A DNA stretch of 38,829 bases, from positions 1 to 38,829 of the forward strand of contig CAYOVP010000015.1 of assembly GCA_964407495.1 (NCBI GenBank), read 5' to 3'. Below the pieces are notes generated by a model. The model saw only the letters and a list, made by a program, of their open reading frames with translations, searched no databases and was not told the origin of the DNA. Numbering within the stretch: the stretch's first letter is position 1; each line of letters opens with the position of its first letter. The stretch comes from JAJRZX01 sp964407495. Lineage in GTDB: Bacteria; Desulfobacterota; GWC2-55-46; JADFVP01. Position numbers and translations under genes: made by a program. Of the stretch, positions 7,427 through 15,258 are shown piece after piece.

Positions 7427-8875
7427 ATGACGCTCAAGGTTTTCAACTCCCTTACGAGAAAAAAAGAAGACTTCATACCAAGAGAAGAAGGAAAGGTAAA
7501 GATGTACGTCTGCGGCCCAACGGTCTATGCCCCTGCACACATAGGCCACGCCCGCTCTGCAGTCTCCTTTGATGTCATCTACAGGTATCTCTTATACAGG
7601 GGCTATGACGTAACCTATGCACGCAACTACACTGATGTGGACGACAAGATAATAGCGCGCGCCAACGAACTCGGCATAGACCCGGCCAGACTCGCAGAGG
7701 ACAACATCAGGTCCTTTGACAATGACATGGACGCCCTCGGTGTGCTTCTTCCCCCCATACGCCCACGGGCAACAGAGACCATAGGGGAGATAATCAAGGT
7801 TACCGAGGAACTCATCCAAAAGGGCTTTGCCTATGAACTCGAGGGAGACGTGTATTTTTCCGTCCGCAAACTCCATGATTACGGCAAACTCTCTGGCAAG
7901 AAGATCGACGAACTGGAGTCAGGCGCCCGCGTGGACATAGACACGCGCAAGGAAGACCCACTGGACTTCGCCCTCTGGAAAAAGAGCAAACCAGGCGAGC
8001 CCTCATGGCCGAGCCCATGGGGCAAGGGGCGTCCAGGCTGGCACATCGAGTGCTCCTGCATGTGCTTGAAGTGGCTCGGACCAACCCTGGACATACACGG
8101 CGGGGGCAAAGACCTCATCTTTCCCCACCACGAGAACGAAATAGCCCAGAGCGAAGCCGCAACAGGCCAGAAACCCTTTGTGAGGTACTGGCTCCATAAC
8201 GGCTTTGTGAACATAGACAAGGTGAAGATGAGCAAATCGCTTGGCAACATCCTCAACGTGCACCATGCGCTCGAGTCCGTAACCGGCGAGGCCATCAGGT
8301 TCTTTCTCCTCTCTGCACACTACCGCTCGCCGCTGGACTACAACACCGAGTCGCTCCGCGAGGCGGCAGTAGCCCTCGAAAAGGTCTACAAGACCATGGA
8401 ACGGGCACGCTCCGAGGCCGGCGTCACCAAAAAGGATGCCCCGCAGGAAGACATACTCAACAAGGCCATGGCCCCCATCATCGATGCCATGGACGACGAC
8501 TTCAATACCGCCGGCGTCATCGGGCTCCTCTTCAGGGAGGTGAACCGCGCAAACCGGATCATGGACAACATCAGGGACGCAAAGGTAAAAGACGAGGGGC
8601 AGGCTCGAAGAGATCTCGGACTAATACTCGCCCTTCTCAGGGAGGCAGGGAACTTTCTCGGCCTCTTCACAAAAGACCCTGCCCAGTACTTCAGCGAGGC
8701 AAAAAAGGACGCGGCAATCGACGCCGAGGAGATAGAGCGCCTCATAGAGGAACGCAACGAGGCACGGAGGAGGAAAGACTTTGCACGCGCCGACGCCATC
8801 AGGGCCCAACTCCTCGACAAGGGCATCGAACTCGAGGACCACCCTTCTGGAACACGCTGGAGCGTGAAAAAATAG
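7427..8875 (+). CDS. cysS: Cysteinyl-tRNA synthetase
   Basis: Class I synthetase charging tRNA-Cys. At 482 residues it is within the usual 460-490. The zinc and HIGH region is visible as YVCGPTVYAPAHIGHARS, the ECSCMC and HHENEIAQSEA segments supply the remaining zinc ligands, and the KMSKS loop is intact (KVKMSKSLGN). The C-terminal helical domain ends with RRRKDFARADAIRAQLLDKG, which is characteristic of CysRS. The ATG at 7427 follows GAGAGGAAAA. About 200 nt including repeat copy C separate it from gltX; its 3' flank carries an (AAG)13 tract and a strong hairpin. Confidence 0.97.
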   Translation: MTLKVFNSLTRKKEDFIPREEGKVKMYVCGPTVYAPAHIGHARSAVSFDVIYRYLLYRGYDVTYARNYTDVDDKIIARANELGIDPARLAEDNIRSFDNDMDALGVLLPPIRPRATETIGEIIKVTEELIQKGFAYELEGDVYFSVRKLHDYGKLSGKKIDELESGARVDIDTRKEDPLDFALWKKSKPGEPSWPSPWGKGRPGWHIECSCMCLKWLGPTLDIHGGGKDLIFPHHENEIAQSEAATGQKPFVRYWLHNGFVNIDKVKMSKSLGNILNVHHALESVTGEAIRFFLLSAHYRSPLDYNTESLREAAVALEKVYKTMERARSEAGVTKKDAPQEDILNKAMAPIIDAMDDDFNTAGVIGLLFREVNRANRIMDNIRDAKVKDEGQARRDLGLILALLREAGNFLGLFTKDPAQYFSEAKKDAAIDAEEIERLIEERNEARRRKDFARADAIRAQLLDKGIELEDHPSGTRWSVKK

Positions 8876-8894
8876 GAGAGACGTAGAAGAAGAA

Positions 8895-8933
8895 AAGAAG
8901 AAGAAGAAGAAGAAGAAGAAGAAGAAGAAGAAG
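8895..8933. repeat. (AAG)13 trinucleotide microsatellite
   Basis: Thirteen uninterrupted AAG units begin 20 nt after the cysS stop; two imperfect GAA units lie just before. This is a long simple repeat for a bacterial intergenic site and should be prone to replication slippage. Confidence 0.95.
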
Positions 8934-8937
8934 AGGG

Positions 8938-8966
8938 TATATACGCGGCCTTCAGCCGCGTATATA
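8938..8966. terminator. 12-bp perfect hairpin after cysS
   Basis: TATATACGCGGC (8938-8949) and GCCGCGTATATA (8955-8966) pair perfectly around CTTCA. It is followed on + by seven A, not T, so it is not a classic intrinsic terminator in that direction. It probably blocks or stabilises 3' ends between the convergent cysS and PilZ-like genes. Confidence 0.5.
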
Positions 8967-8974
8967 AAAAAAAT

Positions 8975-9039
8975 CTTACTTTCTTTTAAAAAAGAAAGTA
9001 AGACAAAGAAAACTCATACCAGCGGCCCCTTGCCGCTGG
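8975..9039 (+). repeat. Composite intergenic repeat, copy B
   Basis: CTTACTTTCTTTT (8975-8987) and its perfect complement (8990-9002) form the first hairpin. ACAAAGAAAACTCATA is the linker (9003-9018), and CCAGCGGC/GCCGCTGG (9019-9026 / 9032-9039) forms the second. It lies in the convergent gap between cysS and the PilZ-like gene. Confidence 0.85.
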
Positions 9040-9052
9040 GAAAAACATGCAA

Positions 9053-9080
9053 GTTGGGTAGAACAAGGGCAAAACCCAAC
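9053..9080 (+). repeat. REP-like element R1 (GTTGGGT...ACCCAAC)
   Basis: GTTGGGT (9053-9059) and ACCCAAC (9074-9080) are perfect inverted arms around 14 nt. It is the same family as 34732-34762 and 38767-38797 and resembles widespread bacterial REP-type palindromes. No RAYT transposase is seen in the window. Confidence 0.75.
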
Positions 9081-9109
9081 AGACAACGCTAAACGGCCTC
9101 AAGAGCGCA

Positions 9110-9490
9110 TCACATGCTCTCGCTGTTCACCCACCTGTCTATGCCCTCTGCCACCTCAGGGCTTATGGACGTGAACTTTATGCCCATGCCGGGCTCTGCC
9201 TTGAAGCCAGGCTCAAACCCCCGCCGCCAGACCACCTCGCACTTGCACCGCGCCTGCTTGTCATATCCAGGCGGGGTAAAGCATATCTCCATCTTCTCAC
9301 CCACATCCCTGGGGTTGACAGAGGCAATGAACATGCCGCCCTTGCCGATGGTCTTTGCGTAGCCGAAAAAGACTCCACGAGAGTCCTCGCCCCTTATCTT
9401 GAGGACGAGCAGATGGCTCCGCAGGTTCTTACGCCTGTTCTCCCTCAAGGCGACATAGTCTTTTTTTTCCGAGTTGTCACCACTTGCCAT
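9110..9490 (-). CDS. PilZ-domain-like protein, degenerate c-di-GMP motif
   Basis: A 126-residue soluble protein with the PilZ layout: a basic RRKNLR segment (RxxxR, residues 19-23), beta strands LLVLKIRG and GVFFGYAKTIGKGGMFI, and EVVWRR...GMGIKFTSIS near the C terminus. PilZ domains bind cyclic di-GMP through RxxxR and (D/N)xSxxG. Here the second motif reads T-I-G-K-G-G, so the Asp/Asn and Ser are missing and ligand binding is doubtful. The start ATG at 9490 lies inside the end of the upstream nitroreductase gene (14-nt overlap), so the two are co-transcribed and translationally coupled. The partner process is unknown. Confidence 0.75.
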   Translation of the reverse strand: MASGDNSEKKDYVALRENRRKNLRSHLLVLKIRGEDSRGVFFGYAKTIGKGGMFIASVNPRDVGEKMEICFTPPGYDKQARCKCEVVWRRGFEPGFKAEPGMGIKFTSISPEVAEGIDRWVNSESM

Positions 9491-10013
9491 GATGAATTAT
9501 CTCCTCAAGGGATTTACGGTTCTTTGTCTCCACCCTGAGTTCCTCCTCAGGATAACCAAGCGCTATTATGGCCACTACGTCTATGGGGTCCGGTATCTTG
9601 AGTATCTCCTTTACTCTCACCGGGTCTATGGCCGCTATCCAGCAGGTCCCCAACCCCTCTGCCGTTGCCACTGCTATCATCTCAGAGACAGCGATGGTGA
9701 CATCCACCCAGGCATAATTGACACCATCCGTCTTTCTCGTCCAGGCAGTTGCAGGCTCGGCGCAGGCAACTATGAGAAGCGGTGCATACCTGAACCCCTC
9801 TTTTGTGAAGACTTCGTTTATCTCGGCCCGGGCGTCATCATCGCGTCCAAGGACGATGAAGTGCCAGGGCTGTCGGTTGGCCGCGCTCTGGGCCTTGTTC
9901 AACGCCCGCAGGAGGCGCTCTATCTTCTCTGGCTCCACGTTGCGCGTGGAAAACTGCCTTATGCTCTTCCTCCTCCAGAAAAGACGGTAAAATATCTCTG
10001 TCTCATCACTCAT
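9477..10013 (-). CDS. Nitroreductase-family FMN oxidoreductase
   Basis: A 178-residue flavoprotein of the nitroreductase fold, which uses FMN and NAD(P)H to reduce nitro compounds, quinones or flavins. FMN-binding signatures are RRKSIRQFSTRNV (residues 14-26) and SAANRQPWHFIVL (about 43-55). The C-terminal part has EGLGTCWIAAID and ALGYPEEE, both typical of the family's FMN site. The substrate cannot be told from sequence. The gene is downstream of ftsY on the same strand (31-nt gap) and overlaps the PilZ-like gene by 14 nt. Confidence 0.88.
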   Translation of the reverse strand: MSDETEIFYRLFWRRKSIRQFSTRNVEPEKIERLLRALNKAQSAANRQPWHFIVLGRDDDARAEINEVFTKEGFRYAPLLIVACAEPATAWTRKTDGVNYAWVDVTIAVSEMIAVATAEGLGTCWIAAIDPVRVKEILKIPDPIDVVAIIALGYPEEELRVETKNRKSLEEIIHHGKW

Positions 10014-10044
10014 GGGGTCTTAGGCGCCCTCTCCTCCTCTGGCC

Positions 10045-10947
10045 CTATATAAGGGCATCGACAAACTCTCTGGCATTGAACTCGCGAAGGTCCTCCACAC
10101 CCTCTCCCACGCCTATGAAGCGTATTGGTATGCCAAGTTCCTTGGCGAGCGGCACTATTATACCGCCCTTTGCCGTGCCGTCAAGTTTGGTAAGCACTAT
10201 ACCCGTAACCCCCACGGCGTCGTTGAAGAGCCTGGCCTGGTTTATGGCGTTCTGGCCAGTGGAGGCATCGAGAACGAGGAGTTTCTCGTGTGGCGCTCCG
10301 GCGAGTTCCCTGCCCGCAATCCTGTTTATCTTCTTTAGTTCATCCATGAGGTTGGACTTCGTATGAAGCCTGCCGGCAGTGTCAAGGAGTATTACGTTGG
10401 CAAACCGCGCTATAGCCGCCTTTATGGTGTCAAAGGCCACGGCCCCAGGATCCACCCCCGATGTCTGACGGATTACATCACAACCCGTTCTCTTGCCCCA
10501 TAGTTCCAACTGCTCGCCTGCGGCGGCCCTGAAGGTATCCCCTGCCCCAAGGATTACGCGTTTACCCTGCGATGAGAAGTAGGCCGACAACTTGCCGATG
10601 GTGGTGGTCTTCCCCACGCCATTGACGCCAATTACAAGTATGAGGAAGGGGCTTCTCTCTATCTTGAGCGGGCTCTCTACTTCCTTGAGTATATCGTATA
10701 TAAAATCGCGCAGATACTCCTGGAGCCGCTCAACGCTCAGCCCTCCCTTGCTCCTCACATAATCGGCGATCTCGAGCGCCGTGGTCACACCAACGTCAGC
10801 GGTTATGAGCGACTCCTCGAGGGTCTCGAGAAACTCTTCCCTGCTCATACCCGAGGGGGCGTTCTTCACCCCTCCCATTATGGTATTGTGGGTCTTGGAG
10901 AGCCGTTGTCTCAGCCCCGAGAGGCCGAGTCTCACCTTTTTGAACAT
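10045..10947 (-). CDS. ftsY: Signal recognition particle receptor FtsY
   Basis: FtsY is the membrane-associated SRP GTPase that receives ribosomes carrying membrane proteins. The 300 residues contain only the N and G domains: the four-helix N domain is residues 1-95, and the G domain starts at VIGVNGVGKTTT (about 106-116). DTAGR (G3) and TKLDGTAKGG (G4 and closing loop) follow. The acidic A domain of E. coli FtsY is absent, as in many bacteria. The start ATG at 10947 has a weak GGGAAG upstream. The 247-nt gap to rfaE2 upstream holds no recognisable gene. Confidence 0.96.
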   Translation of the reverse strand: MFKKVRLGLSGLRQRLSKTHNTIMGGVKNAPSGMSREEFLETLEESLITADVGVTTALEIADYVRSKGGLSVERLQEYLRDFIYDILKEVESPLKIERSPFLILVIGVNGVGKTTTIGKLSAYFSSQGKRVILGAGDTFRAAAGEQLELWGKRTGCDVIRQTSGVDPGAVAFDTIKAAIARFANVILLDTAGRLHTKSNLMDELKKINRIAGRELAGAPHEKLLVLDASTGQNAINQARLFNDAVGVTGIVLTKLDGTAKGGIIVPLAKELGIPIRFIGVGEGVEDLREFNAREFVDALI

Positions 10948-11194
10948 GTCGTCTATCTTCCCGCAAGGTTTTCTCTCCCTTTTACCACAATGGGGGCCGT
11001 TTTTAAAGCCTTTTAGGCCTGAGAGCAGATTACTCCCCTATGGGTTTATTTACAATGACGTAAGTCACAGGAGACAGCCCCTGGGGTCAATGACAAGGGT
11101 CTTCGGCAGAAGGCCCTGCGGGCAAGGCAGTACCAGGCCTTTGAAAAGTGGTGGAGAAGCGAAAAGTTTCACAAAAACAGGGCCTCAAGTAGCG

Positions 11195-11680
11195 TCATCC
11201 CTTGTGCAGGCTAAGTATCTTCTTTATTATGTTCGTAGTGGACCGGCCCCTCAGTAGCCTTATCCGGGAGACCTTTCCCCCGCTTTTTCTCACCACATCC
11301 CCGCCGACTATCTCGTGCGCGGCCCAGTCAGAGCCCTTTACGAGGATATCGGGCTTGATGGCCCTAATGAGCCTCAAGGGCGTTGGCTCCCTGAAAATGA
11401 CCACATAGTCCACGCACCTGAGCGAGGCGAGGACCTCGGCCCTCTCTCTTTCGGGGACAATGGGCCGTGAGGCGCCCTTTATGGCACGGACAGAATCGTC
11501 GCTATTCAGGCCGACTACGAGTATGTCGCCAAGGGAGCGCGCCTTGGCGAGATACCTTACATGGCCAGCATGCATGATATCAAAGCATCCGTTCGTAAAG
11601 ACGACCTTCTTTCCCTCCCTGCGAAGAGGGCCGAGTACCTCAAGGAGTCTCCTGAGCGATACAACACGGTCGTTTGGCAT
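11195..11680 (-). CDS. rfaE2: D-glycero-beta-D-manno-heptose 1-phosphate adenylyltransferase
   Basis: The enzyme makes ADP-heptose for the LPS inner core, here as a separate adenylyltransferase (E. coli HldE fuses it to a kinase). The nucleotidyltransferase motif TNGCFDIMHAGHVRYL carries the HxGH signature. GLNSDDSVRAIKG and the C-terminal GRSTTNIIKKI are family features. The ATG at 11680 is preferred over one at 11752, because it follows GGGGAGAGGAA and gives 160 residues beginning before VFTNGCFD; the longer form would overlap comF with non-conserved sequence. The kinase partner (rfaE1) is not in the window. Confidence 0.93.
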   Translation of the reverse strand: MPNDRVVSLRRLLEVLGPLRREGKKVVFTNGCFDIMHAGHVRYLAKARSLGDILVVGLNSDDSVRAIKGASRPIVPERERAEVLASLRCVDYVVIFREPTPLRLIRAIKPDILVKGSDWAAHEIVGGDVVRKSGGKVSRIRLLRGRSTTNIIKKILSLHKG

Positions 11681-11729
11681 GATTCCTCTCCCCTCTGCGG
11701 GTTTTTCAGGGCGCATGGGCGCCGGTGTT

Positions 11730-12458
11730 CTATGATGGAAGGGCGCGGGCAAGCGTTACAACCGCCACCACGGCACCGGCCCTACCAAGGACCCTGGAAC
11801 ACTCCATGACCGTTGCACCAGTGGTCATTACATCGTCCACGAGAAGCACGGACCTGCCGCGCAGAATATCTGGCCGCCCCAGGGCAAAGGCTCCGGCGAC
11901 GTTCCTCCGTCTCTCCTCGCGGCCCAGCCCCACCTGTGAGCACGTCTGCCTCGTTCTCGTAAGTACCGAGACATCTATCGCAACGCCCAGGGTCCTGGCG
12001 ACCCTGCGCGCGAGGACCACGGACTGGTTGAACCCACGCTCCCTGAGCCTCTTCTTGTGCAGAGGTACAGGGAGAACGAGGTCTGGCGAGAAACTCATAC
12101 TTGAGACCATGGAGGCCATGGCCCTTCCGAGGGGTGGGCCGAGCATGGTACGCCACCTGTACTTGAGGCCGTGTACGGCCTCTCGGGCCTCTCCGCTATA
12201 GGCATAAAGGCTCCGTGCCATGGTAAACTCAGGCGGACTCTTTATGCAAGCCCCGCACCTCTGCCCCGCCATCCCTCCAGCGCCAAGGGGTCTGCCGCAT
12301 AGAGCGCAGAGGGGCTCCCTGATAAGGTGCAGACCGAGACGGCTGGCGCACCCGACGCAGAACCCCTCGCAGGGCCCGGCAAGGGCCGAGCCGCAGAGGG
12401 GACAGAGGTGTGGAAAAAAGATATCCAGAAGAGACCTTCCTGCAACTTCGTGCCACAT
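11730..12458 (-). CDS. comF: ComF-family phosphoribosyltransferase-like protein
   Basis: ComF-like proteins combine an N-terminal four-cysteine zinc finger with a phosphoribosyltransferase fold and are linked to DNA uptake. Here the finger is residues 17-72 (LCPLCG, FCVGC, LCALCG, RCGAC, eight Cys in four pairs). The PRTase signature VLLVDDVMTTGATV is near residue 205, preceded by the family's PVPLHKKRLRERGFNQS. At 242 residues it has normal length. No Shine-Dalgarno is evident before the ATG at 12458. It is probably co-transcribed with rfaE2, 49 nt downstream. Other competence genes are not seen, so a role in transformation is only a family-level inference. Confidence 0.92.
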   Translation of the reverse strand: MWHEVAGRSLLDIFFPHLCPLCGSALAGPCEGFCVGCASRLGLHLIREPLCALCGRPLGAGGMAGQRCGACIKSPPEFTMARSLYAYSGEAREAVHGLKYRWRTMLGPPLGRAMASMVSSMSFSPDLVLPVPLHKKRLRERGFNQSVVLARRVARTLGVAIDVSVLTRTRQTCSQVGLGREERRRNVAGAFALGRPDILRGRSVLLVDDVMTTGATVMECSRVLGRAGAVVAVVTLARALPS

Positions 12459-12701
12459 GAGGAGAGAATATACCAGAAAAGTCTCCTTAAATCATTTTTT
12501 TTAGTTCCATCGTCTTCTCCATACCAGGGGCCAGCGCCCTGCTTGCATCATAATTCCTTGCCGTAGACCGGGCCCCTTGATAGAATATATTTCTCACTCC
12601 TCTGTATTTCCATTATGCAATGGGGCCAAACATCCCCCCTTAATTATAGACCGCCAGCGGCCTTGTCGTTTATTTTACAACGACTGTCCGGGAAATCTTG
12701 A
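12459..12701. other. Gap between divergent comF and H1-like gene
   Basis: No gene seen in the 355-nt gap (12459-12813). Its left part holds an imperfect palindrome near 12523-12539 (CAGGG...CCCTG) that resembles the GC-hairpin half of the composite repeat without its first hairpin. The right part holds the promoter at 12702-12730. Confidence 0.5.
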
Positions 12702-12730
12702 TTGACAGAAGTTTGCATTGCGGCTATAAG
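12702..12730 (+). promoter_or_regulatory. Strong sigma-70 promoter of the H1-like gene
   Basis: TTGACA (12702-12707), exactly 17 nt, then TATAAG (12725-12730): the best housekeeping promoter match in the window. The leader would be about 77 nt, ending in a perfect AAGGAGG (12801-12807). Confidence 0.85.
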
Positions 12731-12813
12731 TGTTCTATACAATATATGTGTGCCTGTGAATGTAGACCTTGCCTGCTGTAGCCACGACGGATTCAAAACC
12801 AAGGAGGAAGAAG

Positions 12814-13317
12814 ATGAAGACCTGGGAGAAACTCTCGCAGAAGGTGTCCGAGGAGTGGAAGAACATAGAGAAGAAACTCAAGAAGTCTGTAAAAGAAGGA
12901 CAGAAAGAGGCAAAGGGCTGGAAAGCAAAGGCCATCAGCATAGAGAAGGAATCTAAACTCCTTCAGAAGGCGCTCAAGCAATGGGAGGCCACGACAAACG
13001 GGTTCAGGAAAAAGGCCCTGGAGATGTCGAGAAAGAGTAAGAGCATAGAAGACCAACTGCGAAAGAAACTCAAGGACACAGAGGCCCAGTACAAGAAGAA
13101 GATAAAAGAACTGGAGAAGAAGATCAAGACCCTGGAGGCAAAGACCACGAAGAAGGTGACGAGAACCAGGGGCAAGGCCAAGAAGACCACTGCAAAGAAG
13201 GCGGGTACTGCAAAAAAGACGGCTACAACAAGAAAGACTACAGCACGAAAGACAGCGTCAAGAAAAACAGCGCCCAAAAAGACTGCCGCCAGAAAGACAG
13301 CAGGCACCAAGAAGTAA
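12814..13317 (+). CDS. Coiled-coil protein with histone H1-like Lys/Thr/Ala/Arg tail
   Basis: A 167-residue very basic protein in two parts. Residues 1-110 are helical and charged, with coiled-coil heptads strongest at about 75-110 (KKKIKELEKKIKTLEAK). Residues 111-167 are a low-complexity tail built of KTA/RKTA units (for example ARKTASRKTAPKKTAARK), as in eukaryotic H1 tails and bacterial H1-like proteins such as Hc1, AlgP and BpH1. Such tails bind DNA without sequence preference, so nucleoid or DNA-associated function is inferred. ATG 12814 is chosen because AAGGAGG lies seven bases upstream; an ATG at 12769 has no such site. The gene stands alone with a consensus promoter and strong terminator, suggesting high expression. 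Confidence 0.85.
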   Translation: MKTWEKLSQKVSEEWKNIEKKLKKSVKEGQKEAKGWKAKAISIEKESKLLQKALKQWEATTNGFRKKALEMSRKSKSIEDQLRKKLKDTEAQYKKKIKELEKKIKTLEAKTTKKVTRTRGKAKKTTAKKAGTAKKTATTRKTTARKTASRKTAPKKTAARKTAGTKK

Positions 13318-13359
13318 CGACTTCCTTCTTGCCGAAATGCGAGTACCACCACGCAGAAC

Positions 13360-13402
13360 GGCCTTCGCAAGGAGTACTTACCTTGCGAAGGCCTTTTTTT
13401 TT
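13360..13402 (+). terminator. Intrinsic terminator of the H1-like gene
   Basis: A perfect 13-bp stem (13360-13372 with 13381-13393; core GCCTTCGCAAGG) with an 8-nt loop is followed by nine T (13394-13402). It ends transcription 43 nt after the stop codon. Confidence 0.95.
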
Positions 13403-13457
13403 GCAACAGGATCGATCGAGACAATGGCATCGCATCATTTAGAGAAACTCGGCCTCC

Positions 13458-14249
13458 CTACTCCACCTCGCCCTGATCTTTCCCATCCTCTGCACCCCTA
13501 CCTGCACTCGTCCCTGTCTTTTTCTTCCCGAAAAACTTTGCCAGGACTATTCCGAGAAAATAGAGGACGAGAAGAGGGCCTGCCATGAGCATCTGGTTGA
13601 AGGCGTCGGGCGTAGGCGTCAGCACTGCCGCGACTATGACGATTATTATGACGGCGTAACGCCACCACGAGAGAAAACGCCCTGCCGTGACTATACCGGT
13701 CCTTGCAAGAACGAGCATGGCAAGGGGAAGTTGATACACGAGGCCAAAGGCTATAAGCAGCCTCGTAACAAGAGAGAAGTAACTGTTCATGGAGATGAAG
13801 GGCCTGAGCCTTGGACCGGCATAACTCAGGAGAAACTTGAAGGCAAAGGGAAAGACGACAAAGTAAGCAAAGAGGAGCCCGCAGATGAAGAGGAGGGATG
13901 AAAAGAGCACTACTGCGAGAAACCATCGCTTTTCCTTCTCATATAGGCCTGGTGCAACAAAGGCCCATGTCTCGTATAGAATCACCGGGCTCGCAAGGGC
14001 CGCCCCCCCGAGAAAGGCCACCTTTATGTAAACGAAGAAGGGCTCCACTACCCCGGTAAAGGCCACGAACTCCGAGCCCTTGGGCATGGCTGGCATGAGA
14101 GGATGGACGAGTATGCCGTATAACCTCTCGGAAAAGACATATGAGATGGCAAACCCCGCGGCAAGGGCTATGATGGAGATGATGAGCCTCTTTCGGAGTT
14201 CACGAAGGTGCGCCGTAAGCCGCTCTGCCGATGCCTTCTCGTCGGTCAT
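13458..14249 (-). CDS. tatC: Twin-arginine translocase subunit TatC
   Basis: TatC is the six-helix membrane core that recognises twin-arginine signal peptides on folded exported proteins. The 263 residues show the conserved N-terminal LTAHLRELRKRL, the FAFTGVVEPF-type loop (here FVAFTGVVEPFFVYIK), PGLYEKEKR in the cytoplasmic loop, and LTPTPDAFNQMLMAGP near helix 5-6. Six hydrophobic segments can be counted. A charged C-terminal extension (about residues 240-263) follows the last helix. The start codon overlaps the tatB stop as ATGA. A TatA gene is not in the window. Confidence 0.97.
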   Translation of the reverse strand: MTDEKASAERLTAHLRELRKRLIISIIALAAGFAISYVFSERLYGILVHPLMPAMPKGSEFVAFTGVVEPFFVYIKVAFLGGAALASPVILYETWAFVAPGLYEKEKRWFLAVVLFSSLLFICGLLFAYFVVFPFAFKFLLSYAGPRLRPFISMNSYFSLVTRLLIAFGLVYQLPLAMLVLARTGIVTAGRFLSWWRYAVIIIVIVAAVLTPTPDAFNQMLMAGPLLVLYFLGIVLAKFFGKKKTGTSAGRGAEDGKDQGEVE

Positions 14250-14554
14250 GTTTCGGTGGCCTTGTCCCGCGGCTTCCCGCCCTCAGGGCTGGTGGAGTCG
14301 GGGTTTGTACTGGAAGCGGTTTTTTCCTGGCCTGCCTCATCTGCGCTGGCGGCCTCACACCTGCTGCCGCTCTTGCCGAGCGTTGCGGTAAGGTTCATAC
14401 CGTCTACAGTCCGCTTGAGGTCGAGGCCTGTGCGCCGGAGTTCGTTATAGGCCTTGGCAAGGGTACGCGCTACCTCGGGCAGTTTGTCTGGACCGAGGAC
14501 GAGAAGCGCAACCACGAGGACCAGGAGAAGTTCTGTAAAACCGATTCCAAACAT
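14246..14554 (-). CDS. tatB: Sec-independent translocase protein TatB
   Basis: TatB forms the substrate receptor with TatC. The protein is 102 residues. The N terminus MFGIGFTELLLVLVVALLVLG is a single membrane helix, followed by the hinge GPDKLPEVARTLAKA and an amphipathic helix. The Glu at residue 8 and the FGIGFTEL start favour TatB over TatA, although the family split is not absolute. The C-terminal 45 residues are polar and low complexity. It overlaps tatC by four bases (ATGA) and lies 42 nt after uspA. Confidence 0.92.
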   Translation of the reverse strand: MFGIGFTELLLVLVVALLVLGPDKLPEVARTLAKAYNELRRTGLDLKRTVDGMNLTATLGKSGSRCEAASADEAGQEKTASSTNPDSTSPEGGKPRDKATET

Positions 14555-14596
14555 GGGTCTGCCTTTTGTCGTCTGCCTTGCAGGATGGGCGGGGCA

Positions 14597-15067
14597 TCAG
14601 GCCGCGGGGGGAATGGCGAGGACGGGCACATGGGCATTTCTGATGAGGCTGTCTGCCGTGGAGCCGAAGACGAATCTTCCCACCCCGCTCTCGCCGGTGG
14701 TGCCGATGACGATCATATCCACCCCTTTCTCGCGCACAACGCGCAGAATCTCTTCATGGGGCGTACCAACGGCAAGAAGGGGCTCTGCCTTCAGGGCCCT
14801 GGCTTGCATACAGCAACGTCCGACTATCTTTCTGAGAGCCTTTGCCTCGGCAAACTCCTCTTCCTTCTCGAGTTCCTCGAAGGACATATGGGGCACGTAC
14901 ATGCCAGAGGCCTCTACGCTCCGGTCCACGACGTGGAGGACGTAGAGCGTGGCGTCAAAACACAGGGCCATGGAGACGGCATAGGACAGGGCCCTCTCCG
15001 AGAGTTCGGTGAAGTCTGTTGGAAAAAGTATTCTCTTGAAGGTTTTTTCCTCGATCTTTTCTTGCAT
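14597..15067 (-). CDS. Universal stress protein (UspA family, ATP-binding type)
   Basis: A 156-residue single-domain Usp. RILFPTDFTELSERAL (near residues 13-28) is the family start, and VIGTTGESGVGRFVFGSTAD near the C terminus is the G-2x-G-9x-G-S nucleotide-binding signature, so it should bind ATP. ATG 15067 is used: GGGAGGGG lies just upstream, while the ATG at 15085 has no ribosome site. It is first in an apparent uspA-tatB-tatC operon. A TATAAT-like box lies upstream on the - strand near 15104-15109 but lacks a good -35. Confidence 0.93.
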   Translation of the reverse strand: MQEKIEEKTFKRILFPTDFTELSERALSYAVSMALCFDATLYVLHVVDRSVEASGMYVPHMSFEELEKEEEFAEAKALRKIVGRCCMQARALKAEPLLAVGTPHEEILRVVREKGVDMIVIGTTGESGVGRFVFGSTADSLIRNAHVPVLAIPPAA

Positions 15068-15161
15068 GGCCCCTCCCGGCATCATCTGGATTTGGCATAT
15101 CTTATTATAATAGAGGCATATTTTGCAATATTTTTATCCCCGCTTGGGCCAAAAAAAAAGA

Positions 15162-15190
15162 TTGACCTTTAGAGCGCATAATGGTAAATG
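15162..15190 (+). promoter_or_regulatory. Possible promoter of the deacetylase gene
   Basis: TTGACC (15162-15167), a 17-nt spacer and TAAATG (15185-15190) lie 69 nt before the ATG at 15259. The -10 is poor, so the call is tentative. Confidence 0.35.
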
Positions 15191-15258
15191 ATTGAGCAAC
15201 AACTATAGGCGCACTTCCTCTTCACGCTGGTTACACGCTCTTGCTCATACGCGCTGAC

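Noticed and set aside
8881..8937. Lys/Glu-rich coding extension through the AAG tract
   Set aside because: cysS ends cleanly at 8875 with a complete CysRS C terminus, and no start or ribosome site opens a frame into the repeat.
11681..11752. Earlier start for rfaE2 at 11752
   Set aside because: The extra 24 residues are not family-like and overlap comF; the SD-preceded ATG at 11680 fits the 160-residue family length.
12521..12541. Seventh copy of the composite repeat upstream of comF
   Set aside because: Only an imperfect GC hairpin resembling the second half is present; the diagnostic CTTTCTTTT hairpin and GCAAAGAAAACC linker are missing.
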